Shown: positions 41,722-50,706, counted from the first letter of the stretch. The stretch is 64,000 nucleotides of DNA from CAXXIC01 sp049315325 (GCA_049315325.1 JBMOKJ010000002.1:62001-126000), one strand, 5' to 3'. Notes: generated by a model from the sequence alone, not told the origin. Numbers and translations: made by a program.

Positions 41722-41758
41722 AAATATGCGTAAATTAATTTTACGCATATTTTTTTTA
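41722..41758 (+). terminator. Terminator overlapping a false upstream ppk1 start
   Basis: A perfect 13-bp stem (41722-41734 with 41740-41752, 5-base loop) followed by T7. It ends transcription from the cargo gene. An ATG at 41726 that is in frame with ppk1 lies inside its stem. Confidence 0.8.
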
Positions 41759-41791
41759 CCCCAAATTAGATTAAAGTCGTATATTAGTGCC

Positions 41792-43882
41792 ATGATGAGA
41801 CTACAAGCAAAAAAACTCCCAACAATCGATCGCGACATCAGTTGGATGTATTTCAACAAGCGTGTGCTCGACGAAGCGGCAAATGTGAACAATCCGCTGC
41901 TCGAACGACTCAATTTCCTAGGAATCTATTCTCGTAATCTGGACGAATATTTTCGTGTCAGGGTAGCTACACTGCGCCGGTTGGTTGATATAGAGGCTAA
42001 TTCACGTGCATACAAATCAAATTCTAGGGGTATTCTCAAAGCAATTCTGAAGCTGAACGAAGCCTATACAAGAGAATTTGAAAAAATCTTCGCAGATTTA
42101 AAAGCAAATCTCGAAAGTGAAAATATTATCATAATCAACGAAGAGCAGCTCACCGAATCGCAATCGCACTACATCAACACCTACTACAAAGATGTGTTGA
42201 TGAATTCGCTGTTCCCAATTTTGGTTTCGAAAATGAGCCACGAGCCAGAGCTGAACGACGAAAGCATCTATCTGGCCGTTAAAATCTCTTTTGCGGAAAA
42301 TCCGACTAAGAAAAAGAAGAAAGAGTATGCACTGATTGAGGTTCCCACCGAAGAGTTTTCGCGTTTCATCGTATTACCAATCGAAGGAGATAGGACCTAT
42401 ATCATGTTTCTTGACGATGTGATACGTGCTTGTTTACCACAAATATTCTCACACCTTCACTACGATAAATACGAAGCATTTACCGTGAAATTCACCCGCG
42501 ATGCCGAAATGGAGTTCGAAAATGTGGCGTATCTCGGTCTGTTGGATAAAGTGTCGAAAGGCGTAAAGAGCCGCAAAAAGGGCGATGCCATTCGATTTGT
42601 TTTCGACCGCGAGATTCCAAACGATTTGTTGCGACTCATTGAGCGTTTGCTAAACATCGAGAAATACGATGCGTATGTGAAAGGCGGCCGCTACCACAAC
42701 CTCAAAGACCTGATGTCGTTTCCTAAACTTGCTAGACCAGAGTTGAAATATGCACCAGCGCCTCCAGTTCCCGTTTGTGCATTCGACGATGCCGTAAGTC
42801 TGTTAGCATTGGTGCGCACTAAAGATCAATATTTGCACTATCCCTATCATAGCTTCAATAATTTTATTCGCCTGATTCGAGAGGCTGCCATTAGTCCCGA
42901 TGTCAAAGAGATTAAAATCAGCATCTACCGATTGGCGAAAAACTCCAAAATTGTAAAAGCACTTATCTGTGCTGCCCTCAATGGTAAGAAGGTGACTGCG
43001 ATGGTGGAGCTGTTGGCTCGCTTCGATGAGTCGTCGAATATTTCGTGGGCAAAGCGCATGCAAGCTGCTGGTATTAAAGTGATTTTCGGGGTTGAGGGAT
43101 TGAAAGTGCACTCAAAGATTGCACATATCTCTGCCAAAAACGGAAACATTGCCTGCATTGGTACTGGAAATTTCCACGAAGGTACTGCTACTGTCTATAC
43201 CGATTTTACGCTCATGACTGCCTACAAAAAGATTGTCGACGAGATTGAGCAAGTCTTTAACTTCTTAGAACATCCGTATCTCAATCCGCGCTTTTCGGAA
43301 CTGATGGTATCGCCTATGTCGTTGCGCAAAAAGCTCTACGAACTCATTCGCACAGAGACAGAAAATGCCAAGAAAGGAAAAGTTGCCTATATTTATGTCA
43401 AAATCAACCACATTGTTGACGAGGGAATTATCGAAAAGCTTTATTTAGCTGCAAAAGCAGGGGTGGAAATCAAACTTCTGGTGCGTGGCAATTGTTCTAT
43501 CGTGACAGGCATTCCAAAAGTGAGTGATAATATCGAAGTGTATGGCATTATTGACCGCTATTTGGAACATGCTCGCATCATGATTTTTGCCAATGGTGGC
43601 AACGAACGATATTTTATCGGTTCGGCCGATTGGATGCAACGCAACCTCGATGGTCGTATCGAAGTTTGCACACCGGTGTATGACCCTGATTTTCAGATGC
43701 AACTCAAGCGTGTCATCGAGTTTGGGCTCAAAGACAACACCAAGGCACGTGTAGTAGATGGTTCAGGTGATAATTTGATTAAACAGACCGAAAGTCAAAC
43801 GCCATTTGGCTCACAAGCACAACTATATCAATATTATAAAAATCAATACGAACAACAGCGCAATATTCCTTTAAACGATTAA
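41792..43882 (+). CDS. ppk1: Polyphosphate kinase 1
   Basis: A 696-aa enzyme that builds inorganic polyphosphate from ATP. The start at ATG 41792 is chosen because the ATG 22 codons upstream lies in a terminator stem; the resulting N-terminus (RLQAKKLPTIDRDISWMYFN) is family-typical. The phosphorylated His lies in EGLKVHSKIAHIS and the second catalytic His in DRYLEHARIMIF; FNNFIRLIREAA, KISIYRLAKNSKIVKAL and GSADWMQRNLDGRIEV are further PPK1 signatures. Length matches the family. ppx follows after 69 bases, giving a synthesis/degradation pair. Confidence 0.96.
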   Translation: MMRLQAKKLPTIDRDISWMYFNKRVLDEAANVNNPLLERLNFLGIYSRNLDEYFRVRVATLRRLVDIEANSRAYKSNSRGILKAILKLNEAYTREFEKIFADLKANLESENIIIINEEQLTESQSHYINTYYKDVLMNSLFPILVSKMSHEPELNDESIYLAVKISFAENPTKKKKKEYALIEVPTEEFSRFIVLPIEGDRTYIMFLDDVIRACLPQIFSHLHYDKYEAFTVKFTRDAEMEFENVAYLGLLDKVSKGVKSRKKGDAIRFVFDREIPNDLLRLIERLLNIEKYDAYVKGGRYHNLKDLMSFPKLARPELKYAPAPPVPVCAFDDAVSLLALVRTKDQYLHYPYHSFNNFIRLIREAAISPDVKEIKISIYRLAKNSKIVKALICAALNGKKVTAMVELLARFDESSNISWAKRMQAAGIKVIFGVEGLKVHSKIAHISAKNGNIACIGTGNFHEGTATVYTDFTLMTAYKKIVDEIEQVFNFLEHPYLNPRFSELMVSPMSLRKKLYELIRTETENAKKGKVAYIYVKINHIVDEGIIEKLYLAAKAGVEIKLLVRGNCSIVTGIPKVSDNIEVYGIIDRYLEHARIMIFANGGNERYFIGSADWMQRNLDGRIEVCTPVYDPDFQMQLKRVIEFGLKDNTKARVVDGSGDNLIKQTESQTPFGSQAQLYQYYKNQYEQQRNIPLND

Positions 43883-43890
43883 ATAAATAT

Positions 43891-43940
43891 ACAGGCTGAA
43901 AGCCCAATATATCATCAACCTAGGGCAGCGACCTAGGAAA
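43891..43940. repeat. Double-hairpin intergenic repeat between ppk1 and ppx
   Basis: Two small palindromes, GGCT/AGCC (43894-43904) and CCTAGG/CCTAGG (43919-43937), occupy most of the gap. I recall similar GGCTGAAAGCC and CC(C/T)(T/A)GGGCAGCG hairpins scattered in Bacteroidota genomes. No second copy was noticed in this window. Confidence 0.4.
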
Positions 43941-43951
43941 CAAAAGAAAAA

Positions 43952-44872
43952 ATGGACAACATACACATCGCCGCCATAGATATTGGCTCTAACGCCGTTC
44001 GCCTGATGATAAAAGAGGTGACGCCCGACTTTGCAGAATCGTCATACCGCAAGCTGCTGCTGGTGCGCGTACCTATCCGTTTAGGACAAGATACTTTTAC
44101 CACAGGAACAATCAGCGAGTTGAAACTGAAGAAGATGGTGCGATTGATGAAATCTTTCAAGCACCTAATGAAAGTGTATGACGTGGTCGAATACCGCGCT
44201 TGTGCCACCTCAGCTATGCGCGACGCCTCCAATGCGAAAGAGGTAATTAAGGAGTTGAAGAAGGAGACAGACATCAAAATTGATGTTATTTCTGGTCAGG
44301 AAGAGGCTGCTATTATCTACGAATGTCACTTTGCCGATTTGCTCAACAAAAAGAAAAACTACATCTACGTCGATGTGGGTGGTGGTAGCACCGAAATAAG
44401 TTTAATCGTAAACGGCAACCTCATGCAATCGCAATCCTACAACGTAGGAACGGTCAGAATGCTCAATCAAAAGGTAGAAGCTGCAGAATACACCCGTTTA
44501 CTCACAGAACTTGGCGAGCTTTCCAAAAAATTCGTGATCAGCGAGATGATTGGTTCGGGTGGTAATATCAACAAGTTACGTGAACTGGTTGTAAAAAGTA
44601 AAAGCAATAACCTTCCGGTGAAAGAGCTTATTCACATACACGAAGAGTTGAGCAAACACACTGTCGAAGAGTTAATCGATAAATACAAAATGAAACCTGA
44701 TAGAGCAGATGTCATCAATCACGCTGCGTCTATCTATATCGATATAGCAAAGGCAGTGAATGCCACCAACTACATTGTGCCTACTATCGGATTGGCTGAT
44801 GGTATCATCCACCTTTTGGGTGAAAAACTAAAGGCACAACAGCTTTTGGTGAACAACGGGATATGGTTGTAA
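43952..44872 (+). CDS. ppx: Exopolyphosphatase/guanosine pentaphosphatase (Ppx/GppA family)
   Basis: A 306-aa member of the ASKHA superfamily. Phosphate-1 motif AAIDIGSNAVRLMI near the N-terminus and the second loop VDVGGGSTEISLI are intact, with the catalytic Glu region SGQEEAAIIYE between them. It lacks the extra C-terminal domain of E. coli Ppx and corresponds to the short form. It either removes terminal phosphate from polyphosphate or converts pppGpp to ppGpp; proximity to ppk1 favours polyphosphate. Confidence 0.93.
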   Translation: MDNIHIAAIDIGSNAVRLMIKEVTPDFAESSYRKLLLVRVPIRLGQDTFTTGTISELKLKKMVRLMKSFKHLMKVYDVVEYRACATSAMRDASNAKEVIKELKKETDIKIDVISGQEEAAIIYECHFADLLNKKKNYIYVDVGGGSTEISLIVNGNLMQSQSYNVGTVRMLNQKVEAAEYTRLLTELGELSKKFVISEMIGSGGNINKLRELVVKSKSNNLPVKELIHIHEELSKHTVEELIDKYKMKPDRADVINHAASIYIDIAKAVNATNYIVPTIGLADGIIHLLGEKLKAQQLLVNNGIWL

Positions 44873-44894
44873 ATAGCAATCTGTTTTTTTATCA

Positions 44895-44923
44895 ATGCCC
44901 AAACTATTTTGTATTTTGGGCAT
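44895..44923. terminator. Terminator between ppx and the GH1 gene
   Basis: A 9-bp perfect stem (44895-44903 with 44915-44923, 11-base loop) between the convergent genes; T-run/A-run flanks are modest. Confidence 0.6.
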
Positions 44924-44938
44924 TTATGGTTACTTGTT

Positions 44939-46270
44939 TTACTTCAAAAAATCCCTCATCCAAAGCCCACTATCCTTTATGATGCGGGTTTGTTGTGTAA
45001 AGTCGGTATAGACGATTCCAAAACGCGATTTGAATCCTGCTCGCCATTCGAAATTGTCCATCAATGTCCAGACGAAATAGCCCCCGATATTGACCCCATC
45101 TTGTTTGGCGCGCAACACTTCTCCGAGGTATGATTGGATGTAGTTTAATCGCTTTTTGTCATGCACCCGTCCGTCATCCACGCGGTCGTGGAATGCAGCC
45201 CCGTTTTCGGTGACGATAATTTGTTTGATGGGGTATTCGCCAAATTGTTTCAGAATCTTATATATTCCTTCGGGATAAACCTCCCATCCATTGGCAGTGA
45301 GCGGTCTGTTGAGCTTTTTGAATGGAACGACAAACGCTTTCAGATAAGGCACCAATGGTGCTTCGTATGCTACGAGCGAATAATAATTTTGCAACCCAAT
45401 AAAGTCGAAATCGAACTTGATAAGCTCTGGGTCGTAAGGTTGTATGTATTTTTCTATGCGCTCTAAAACTGGCAAATCTCGTATTGGATAGTCCATCCCC
45501 AGCAACGGCTCTATGTGTATTCTGTTGAAAAGTACATCTACCCGTTTGGCGGCTTCGATGTGTTTTTTGCTTTGCGAAGCAGGTTCTACGTGGGAACACG
45601 AAATGGATGTGCCCACAAAAGCATCGGGAACATTTCTGCGAATGATTCGTCCGCCTTCTGCCTGACAAAGGGTGGCATGATGCACTGCAGGCAGGAAGTT
45701 GCTGAGTCCGAATTTGCCTGGGGCGTAGTAGCCTGCTAAGTAACCCAATCCGGTAAACGTGAAGGGTTCGTTCATCACAATCCAGGTTTTTACTCGGTCG
45801 CCAAATCGACGTGTGCACACATCGACAAAACGATTGAAGCAATTCACCACCTGACGATTGGTCCATCCGCCCTCTTTCTCTAGCTCAAGAGGCAAGTCCC
45901 AATGGTAGAGCGTAACCCACGGCGTAAGCCCTTTTGCGAGGCAGGTATCAATCACACGGTTATAGTAATCTATTCCTGCTTCGTTTACTTCGCCTTTGCC
46001 TGTAGGAATGATGCGAGGCCACGACAACGAAAATCTGAAATGTTGCAAGTTGAGCGATTTCACCAAATCGATATCCGATTCGTATCGGTAGTAGAATTCA
46101 CAAGCTGTATTGCCAGTCGATCCATCTTCGATTTTTTTCTTGTTGTTGGCAAAATGATCCCAAATAGACATGCCCCGACCATCCACATTGTGAGCACCTT
46201 CTACCTGATAGGCTGCCAGTGAAACTCCCCAGCGAAAATTACTCCCAAAATCCTCTTTCTTGTAATTCAT
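44939..46270 (-). CDS. bglA: GH1 family beta-glucosidase
   Basis: A 443-aa TIM-barrel glycosidase. The N-terminal signature FRWGVSLAAYQVEGAHNVDGRGMSIWD, the acid/base Glu in WIVMNEPFTFT and the nucleophile Glu in IIVTENGAAF are all present, so it should be an active retaining enzyme. No signal peptide is seen, so it acts in the cytoplasm on imported di- or oligosaccharides such as cellobiose. No 6-phospho-binding context (PTS) is nearby, favouring non-phosphorylated substrates. It appears monocistronic, reading toward ppx. Confidence 0.94.
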   Translation of the reverse strand: MNYKKEDFGSNFRWGVSLAAYQVEGAHNVDGRGMSIWDHFANNKKKIEDGSTGNTACEFYYRYESDIDLVKSLNLQHFRFSLSWPRIIPTGKGEVNEAGIDYYNRVIDTCLAKGLTPWVTLYHWDLPLELEKEGGWTNRQVVNCFNRFVDVCTRRFGDRVKTWIVMNEPFTFTGLGYLAGYYAPGKFGLSNFLPAVHHATLCQAEGGRIIRRNVPDAFVGTSISCSHVEPASQSKKHIEAAKRVDVLFNRIHIEPLLGMDYPIRDLPVLERIEKYIQPYDPELIKFDFDFIGLQNYYSLVAYEAPLVPYLKAFVVPFKKLNRPLTANGWEVYPEGIYKILKQFGEYPIKQIIVTENGAAFHDRVDDGRVHDKKRLNYIQSYLGEVLRAKQDGVNIGGYFVWTLMDNFEWRAGFKSRFGIVYTDFTQQTRIIKDSGLWMRDFLK

Positions 46271-46437
46271 TTAACGATTCAAATAATTTGCAAAGGAATG
46301 TCTATTCTGTTAAAATCGAGCTACAAACGTGTGATATTTTTGTGAATCGTTGTGACGTGAAATGGTTGTGAGTATTTCACGTCAAATCTTAGATTTTACT
46401 AAAGCAATATATTGCTCCTTGGAATTGATTATGAATT

Positions 46438-47349
46438 TCAAACTCTTCCCAAATTCCGTTGAATTCCAGCGAATTTGGTACGTTTAATAGGGGAGTGGCG
46501 CAAGATTGTGCCAAAAGATTCTTCGTCCATTTCGCTCCATTGTTCTTTGCTGTAGGTGAGTATATCGGCTGTAGGTGCAAATTCGGTTACGTGCGAGGGT
46601 TTTGCAAAGTTATTCCACGGACAAACCGTTTGGCAAATATCGCAGCCAAACAAGCGATTGTGCAGGTGGTTGGGCTCATCGGCTGTAAATGCTCCGCGCT
46701 TTTCGATGGTGAGATACGAGAGGCATTTGCGGGCATCGAGCAGGTGCGGTTGCAAGGCGTTAGTCGGGCAGGCATCCATACACCGGTGGCACGCACCACA
46801 GCGATTCTCCATCGGCTGGTCGTATTCCAGTTCCAGATCGATAATCAGCTCTGACAAAAGAAAAAAAGAGCCCAATCGTGGGATAATCAGCAGGTTGTTC
46901 TTCCCAATCCATCCGATGCCGGCTTGCTGCGCCCAATGGCGTTCGAGCACCGGGGCTGAATCTACAAAACCGCGTCCCGTGGTGGGTGCTATTTCTTCGT
47001 TAATCAGTTGCAGAAGCAGATTCAACTTCTCGCGAATGACATCGTGGTAATCTTGCCCGTAGGCATAATAAGCTATTTGAGGCAGATGCTCGGCTTGCTT
47101 TTCTTTAGGATAGTAATTGAGCGCAAGAGTAATGACGGATTGTGAGTTTTCAACCAAAAGCGTTGGGTCGCATCGCTTTTCGAAATGGTTGGCCATGTAT
47201 CCCATTTCGGCATGATTTCCGTTGTCGAGCCAATTCTTCAAATGCGTTTCGGCTTCGCCCACGTGCGCGGCTTCGGCAATTCCACAAGTATCGAAGCCCA
47301 ACCGACGAGCTATCTGCTTGATTTTGGCTGATTTCTTCGACAAGGTCAC
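46438..47349 (-). CDS. queG: Epoxyqueuosine reductase QueG
   Basis: A 303-aa B12- and Fe-S-dependent reductase that converts epoxyqueuosine to queuosine in tRNA. Two ferredoxin-like clusters are visible: CGACHRCMDACPTNAL and CDICQTVCPWN. I set the start at GTG 47349, 5 bases after the rsgA stop, because the resulting N-terminus (TLSKKSAKIKQIARRLGFD) is typical of the family; a longer frame to ATG 47445 would overlap rsgA by 92 bases and add a basic, low-complexity extension. TTG 47343 is another option. Confidence 0.9.
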   Translation of the reverse strand: MTLSKKSAKIKQIARRLGFDTCGIAEAAHVGEAETHLKNWLDNGNHAEMGYMANHFEKRCDPTLLVENSQSVITLALNYYPKEKQAEHLPQIAYYAYGQDYHDVIREKLNLLLQLINEEIAPTTGRGFVDSAPVLERHWAQQAGIGWIGKNNLLIIPRLGSFFLLSELIIDLELEYDQPMENRCGACHRCMDACPTNALQPHLLDARKCLSYLTIEKRGAFTADEPNHLHNRLFGCDICQTVCPWNNFAKPSHVTEFAPTADILTYSKEQWSEMDEESFGTILRHSPIKRTKFAGIQRNLGRV

Positions 47350-47353
47350 GCGA

Positions 47354-48286
47354 TTAGTTTTTTTGACGGTATTTCGCCTCGTCCTCGTCTTGTAGAATGT
47401 TGAGGTAGCTGTTGTAGCGCGATTCGCTGATGCGGCGCTCACCAACGGCTTCTATCACGGCGCAACCCGGTTCGTGCAGGTGTGTGCAGTTGTTGAACCG
47501 ACACGTGTGCGATACGGCAAATATTTCGGGGAAATAGTGCGCAATCTCTTCGGCTTTGAAGTCGATGGTGCCAAATCCTTTAATGCCCGGCGTGTCGATG
47601 ATGTAGCCACCGTTTGGCACTTCGAACATTTCCGAAAAAGTAGTCGTGTGCATTCCTTTTTGGTGATAATCGGATATGCTGCCGGTTTTGGCTTTCATAC
47701 CGGGAATCAGAATGTTGATAAGAGTTGATTTCCCCACACCTGAGTGACCGGAGAAGAGCGTGATTTGGTCTTTTATCTCCTCTTTTAGCGTTTCGATGCC
47801 GTCGCCACGCGTAGCAGAGACTTTCCGGCACGGATAACCAATGCTTTCGTAGAGGTGGATCAGCGCATCGGTAAATTCCATCTCTTCGTCGCTTAGAGTA
47901 TCAATTTTGTTGATGATGATTTTGACAGGAATGCGATACGCCTCCGCAGACGCCAAAAAACGATCGATGAAAATGGTTGAGGTGACTGGGTTGCTAATCG
48001 TGACAATCAACAATGCTTGATCTAGATTGGCGGCGAGAATGTGCGACTGCTTAGAGAGGTTGGAGGCGCGACGGATGATGTAGTTCTTACGCTGTTCGAT
48101 TTTGTCGATAAACGCTGTACCTTCCTGATTGATAATGATGTGCACGCGGTCGCCCACCGCGATTGGATTGGTGCTGCGGATGCCCTTCAGACGGAAGTTT
48201 CCTTTCACCTTACACTCGATAGAGCGTTGGTCGTCGGTCTTCACCTGATACCAGCTTCCTGTATTTTTTACCACTAATCCGTTCAT
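47354..48286 (-). CDS. rsgA: Ribosome small-subunit-dependent GTPase RsgA
   Basis: A 310-aa circularly permuted GTPase that matures the 30S subunit. N-terminal OB fold (GLVVKNTGSWYQVKTDD), then G4 IINKID, the P-loop FSGHSGVGKSTLIN and G3 DTPG in permuted order, and a C-terminal zinc motif CRFNNCTHLHEPGC. ATG 48286 is chosen as start; an in-frame ATG eight codons upstream lies in a REP-like palindrome. queG follows with a 4-base gap. Confidence 0.95.
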   Translation of the reverse strand: MNGLVVKNTGSWYQVKTDDQRSIECKVKGNFRLKGIRSTNPIAVGDRVHIIINQEGTAFIDKIEQRKNYIIRRASNLSKQSHILAANLDQALLIVTISNPVTSTIFIDRFLASAEAYRIPVKIIINKIDTLSDEEMEFTDALIHLYESIGYPCRKVSATRGDGIETLKEEIKDQITLFSGHSGVGKSTLINILIPGMKAKTGSISDYHQKGMHTTTFSEMFEVPNGGYIIDTPGIKGFGTIDFKAEEIAHYFPEIFAVSHTCRFNNCTHLHEPGCAVIEAVGERRISESRYNSYLNILQDEDEAKYRQKN

Positions 48287-48287
48287 A

Positions 48288-48322
48288 AGACCCCACCCAA
48301 ACTCCCCCAAGGGGAGGAGCTA
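48288..48322 (-). repeat. REP-like palindromic element, copy 2
   Basis: On the minus strand it reads GCTCCTCCCC, TTGGGGGAG, TTTGGGTGGGGTCT and ends one base before the rsgA ATG. It resembles 9719-9758 upstream of mmdA and has the same orientation relative to the gene. Confidence 0.55.
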
Positions 48323-48398
48323 AATTATTTCATGAAAAACGCCAAAAAGCAATGAATACGAATATCCTTTGCATCTTGGCGTCATAGCGTTTAAATTC

Positions 48399-48959
48399 TT
48401 ACACAGTCAGAATCTCTTTCTCTTTGGCGAGGTAAAGATCATCTGCTTTTTTGATAAAGCGGTCGTGAATCTTTTGCACCTGAGCTTCTGCGTCTTTTTC
48501 TGTATCTTCGGGCATCCCTTCTTTGATGGCTTTTTTCAACGAGTCAATCACATCGCGGCGCACGTTGCGGATACTGATTTTAGAATGTTCAGCATCTTGT
48601 TTCGCTTGCTTGCAAAGGAGTTTACGTCGCTCTTCGGTCAATGGAGGAATACCAAGACGGATGATTTCTCCGTTGTTTTCAGGCATAATTCCAACTTCGG
48701 AGTTGATGATGGCTTTTTCAATCTCTTTGAACATCGATTTCTCCCAAGGTTGAATGGTGATTGAGCGTGCATCGGGTGTAGTCACAGTAGCCACATTGCT
48801 CAAAGGCACGTGCGAACCGTAATATTCAACTTTCACTCCATCTAAGATTTTTACATTTGCTTTACCCGCACGAATGTGGTCTAAAGTCTCTTCGAGAAAT
48901 GCGACCGAATGCTGCATTTTCTCTTCAGCTTCTTGCAGATAGTTTTTTACGTCTATCAT
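48399..48959 (-). CDS. frr: Ribosome recycling factor
   Basis: A 186-aa three-helix-bundle protein that, with EF-G, splits post-termination ribosomes. Typical stretches are LEETLDHIRAGKANVKIL, the hinge region (VPLSNVATVTTPDARSITIQPW), EKAIINSEVGIMPENNGEIIR, and the C-terminal helix with RNVRRDVIDSLKKA. Length is exactly typical. It lies 60 bases downstream of pyrH, a widely conserved bacterial gene order. Confidence 0.98.
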   Translation of the reverse strand: MIDVKNYLQEAEEKMQHSVAFLEETLDHIRAGKANVKILDGVKVEYYGSHVPLSNVATVTTPDARSITIQPWEKSMFKEIEKAIINSEVGIMPENNGEIIRLGIPPLTEERRKLLCKQAKQDAEHSKISIRNVRRDVIDSLKKAIKEGMPEDTEKDAEAQVQKIHDRFIKKADDLYLAKEKEILTV

Positions 48960-49019
48960 AACGATATATAATTTACGAATTAAAAATTACGAATTACGAT
49001 TCAAAATTAGTACAAATTA

Positions 49020-49730
49020 TCAGAAACCGACAATGGTTCCGATGTTTTCGCCCGACATCACTTTCAAGAGGTTGCCTACAGTGTCCATATCGAAAACGAT
49101 AATCGGCAGTTTATTCTCTTTGCACAACGTAGTGGCTGTCAAATCCATTACTTTTAATCCACGGTTGTAGATTTCGTCGTAAGTGATGGTGTCGAACTTC
49201 ACGGCGTTGGGGTCTTTCTCTGGGTCAGCAGTGTAGATGCCATCTACGCGCGTGCCTTTGAGCATCACTTCTGCACCAATTTCAATGCCGCGTAGGGCAG
49301 AAGCCGTGTCGGTGGTGAAGAATGGATTACCCGTACCACCCGAAATGATGGCTATTTCGCCTTTTTGCATGGCTTCGATGGCTTTCAGGTTGCTGTAGTG
49401 CTCGCCAATCGGGAACATAGGTGTCGCCGTGAACACGCGTGCAGGTTGACCTGCAGCCGTCAGCGCAGAGCTCAATGCAAGGCTGTTGATGACTGTTGCT
49501 AGCATACCCATTTGGTCGCCTTTCACCCGATCGAAACCTTTCGAAGCGCCACTCAGCCCGCGGAAGATGTTTCCGCCACCGATTACGATACCAATCTGAA
49601 TGCCCATTTCGGCTATCGCCTTGATTTGAGACGCATATTCGCCGAGCCGTTTCTCGTCGATACCATACTGTTTTTCACCCATCAGCGATTCGCCGCTGAG
49701 TTTGAGAAGGATTCTTTTGTATTGTGCCAT
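49020..49730 (-). CDS. pyrH: UMP kinase
   Basis: A 236-aa amino-acid-kinase-fold enzyme phosphorylating UMP to UDP with ATP, the first committed pyrimidine nucleotide kinase. Motifs: YKRILLKLSGESLMG at the start, IGIVIGGGNIFRGL, and DPEKDPNAVKFDTITYDEI with MDLTATTLCKEN, all typical of bacterial PyrH. ATG 49730 is chosen because the 28 preceding in-frame residues are not part of the family. It is upstream of frr in the same unit. Confidence 0.97.
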   Translation of the reverse strand: MAQYKRILLKLSGESLMGEKQYGIDEKRLGEYASQIKAIAEMGIQIGIVIGGGNIFRGLSGASKGFDRVKGDQMGMLATVINSLALSSALTAAGQPARVFTATPMFPIGEHYSNLKAIEAMQKGEIAIISGGTGNPFFTTDTASALRGIEIGAEVMLKGTRVDGIYTADPEKDPNAVKFDTITYDEIYNRGLKVMDLTATTLCKENKLPIIVFDMDTVGNLLKVMSGENIGTIVGF

Positions 49731-50157
49731 AATGGGTTGATTTTTTGCAAAAGTAATGATATTTTTTGTTTCTATGCGAATCTGTAGGGTAAGTAAATTT
49801 AATAGTTTTGCCAAGATATCAACTTTTTCGCTACCGCGGGTCTTGCTTTTTTTTGGTGCAAAAAAAAGTAAGCTATAAAACCTGCCAGCCGGCAGGCTGG
49901 AAACATAGTCGAAATAACTCGCTCACTCGTCCATTCTACCAATTTTCATTGAATTAAGAATTGAATTTGGACTCATTCACTCTACAAGATTTCGACGTTT
50001 GGTATTTGTGTTTGTCCCCACTGGGACTTTTGATTAGACATTCGTAGTCTTAGAAACTCCTTTTCCGTTTTAATATAATATTCAAATTGTTTTTTGACCT
50101 CATTTTTATTTGTATTTTAAACCAAAATAGAGTTTCTTTGTCAGAGAAGAGTATAAG
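49731..50157. other. Divergent intergenic region (pyrH / sigma factor)
   Basis: No gene seen in these 427 bases. The first part holds a dispersed repeat (49819-49900). A TTTCTTTG box at 50133-50140 resembles a -7 element for the sigma-factor gene, with one mismatch to TAnnTTTG. Confidence 0.5.
49819..49900 (+). repeat. Dispersed intergenic repeat, copy 1, with GC palindrome
   Basis: TTTTTCGCTACCGCGGGTC, TTGC, T-run, GG-TGC, A-run and AGTAAGC, followed by a GC palindrome CCTGCC/GGCAGG (49881-49896). The first 50 bases closely match the minus strand of 7829-7877; the overall plan matches 4271-4345. Confidence 0.7.
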
Positions 50158-50706
50158 ATGGAATACAACGAATCCGAAATAATTGATCAGTTGCAAGATC
50201 CTGCCCGACAACGGCAGGCATTTTCACGAATTGTGGCACAATACAGCGAAAAGCTCTATTGGCAAATCCGTAAAATAGTGATTGCTCACGACGATACGAA
50301 CGATGTGTTGCAAAATACATTTCTGAAGGCGTGGGCAAATATCGACTATTTCCGTGGCGAATCGAAACTTTCCACGTGGCTCTATCGAATTGCTGTGAAT
50401 GAAAGTATTACGTTCCTGAATAAGCAAAGTGCTCAAAACAAAACATCTTTAGATGAAGCAGATTCGGTGCTGATTGGTAAGCTTGAGAGCGACGACTGGA
50501 TTGATGGCGATGCGCTGCAAATCAAACTGCAAAAGGCTATTCTGACATTGCCCGACAAGCAGCGTTTGGTCTTTAATATGCGCTATTTCGATGATTTGAA
50601 ATACGAAGAGATTTCGGACATTTTGGGCACATCAGTCGGGGCATTAAAGGCTTCATACCATCACGCGGCAAAGAAGATAGAAGATTTTCTGCTTCGAGAA
50701 GTTTAA
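50158..50706 (+). CDS. ECF-like RNA polymerase sigma factor
   Basis: A 182-aa sigma-70 family factor with region 2 (DDTNDVLQNTFLKAWANIDY, FRGESKLSTWLYRIAVNE) and region 4 (LPDKQRLVFNMRYFDDLKYE, ISDILGTSVGALKASYHHA helix-turn-helix) but no region 1 or 3, which is the ECF type. It directs RNA polymerase to a specific promoter set. The next two genes, a small single-pass membrane protein and a periplasmic LTxxQ-like protein, start 44 and 25 bases after the preceding stops and are probably co-transcribed and linked to its control. Confidence 0.93.
   Translation: MEYNESEIIDQLQDPARQRQAFSRIVAQYSEKLYWQIRKIVIAHDDTNDVLQNTFLKAWANIDYFRGESKLSTWLYRIAVNESITFLNKQSAQNKTSLDEADSVLIGKLESDDWIDGDALQIKLQKAILTLPDKQRLVFNMRYFDDLKYEEISDILGTSVGALKASYHHAAKKIEDFLLREV

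Noticed and set aside
44969..46222. Plus-strand and alternative-frame ORFs inside the GH1 gene
   Set aside because: Several long frames overlap the intact beta-glucosidase and lack any recognisable motif; they are shadows of its codon usage.
46459..47050. Plus-strand ORFs opposite queG (up to 164 aa)
   Set aside because: They mirror the Fe-S coding region of queG; no start context or motif supports them.
48369..48764. 131-aa plus-strand ORF antisense to frr
   Set aside because: It lies wholly opposite the conserved frr coding region and is rich in Phe/His as expected for an antisense shadow.
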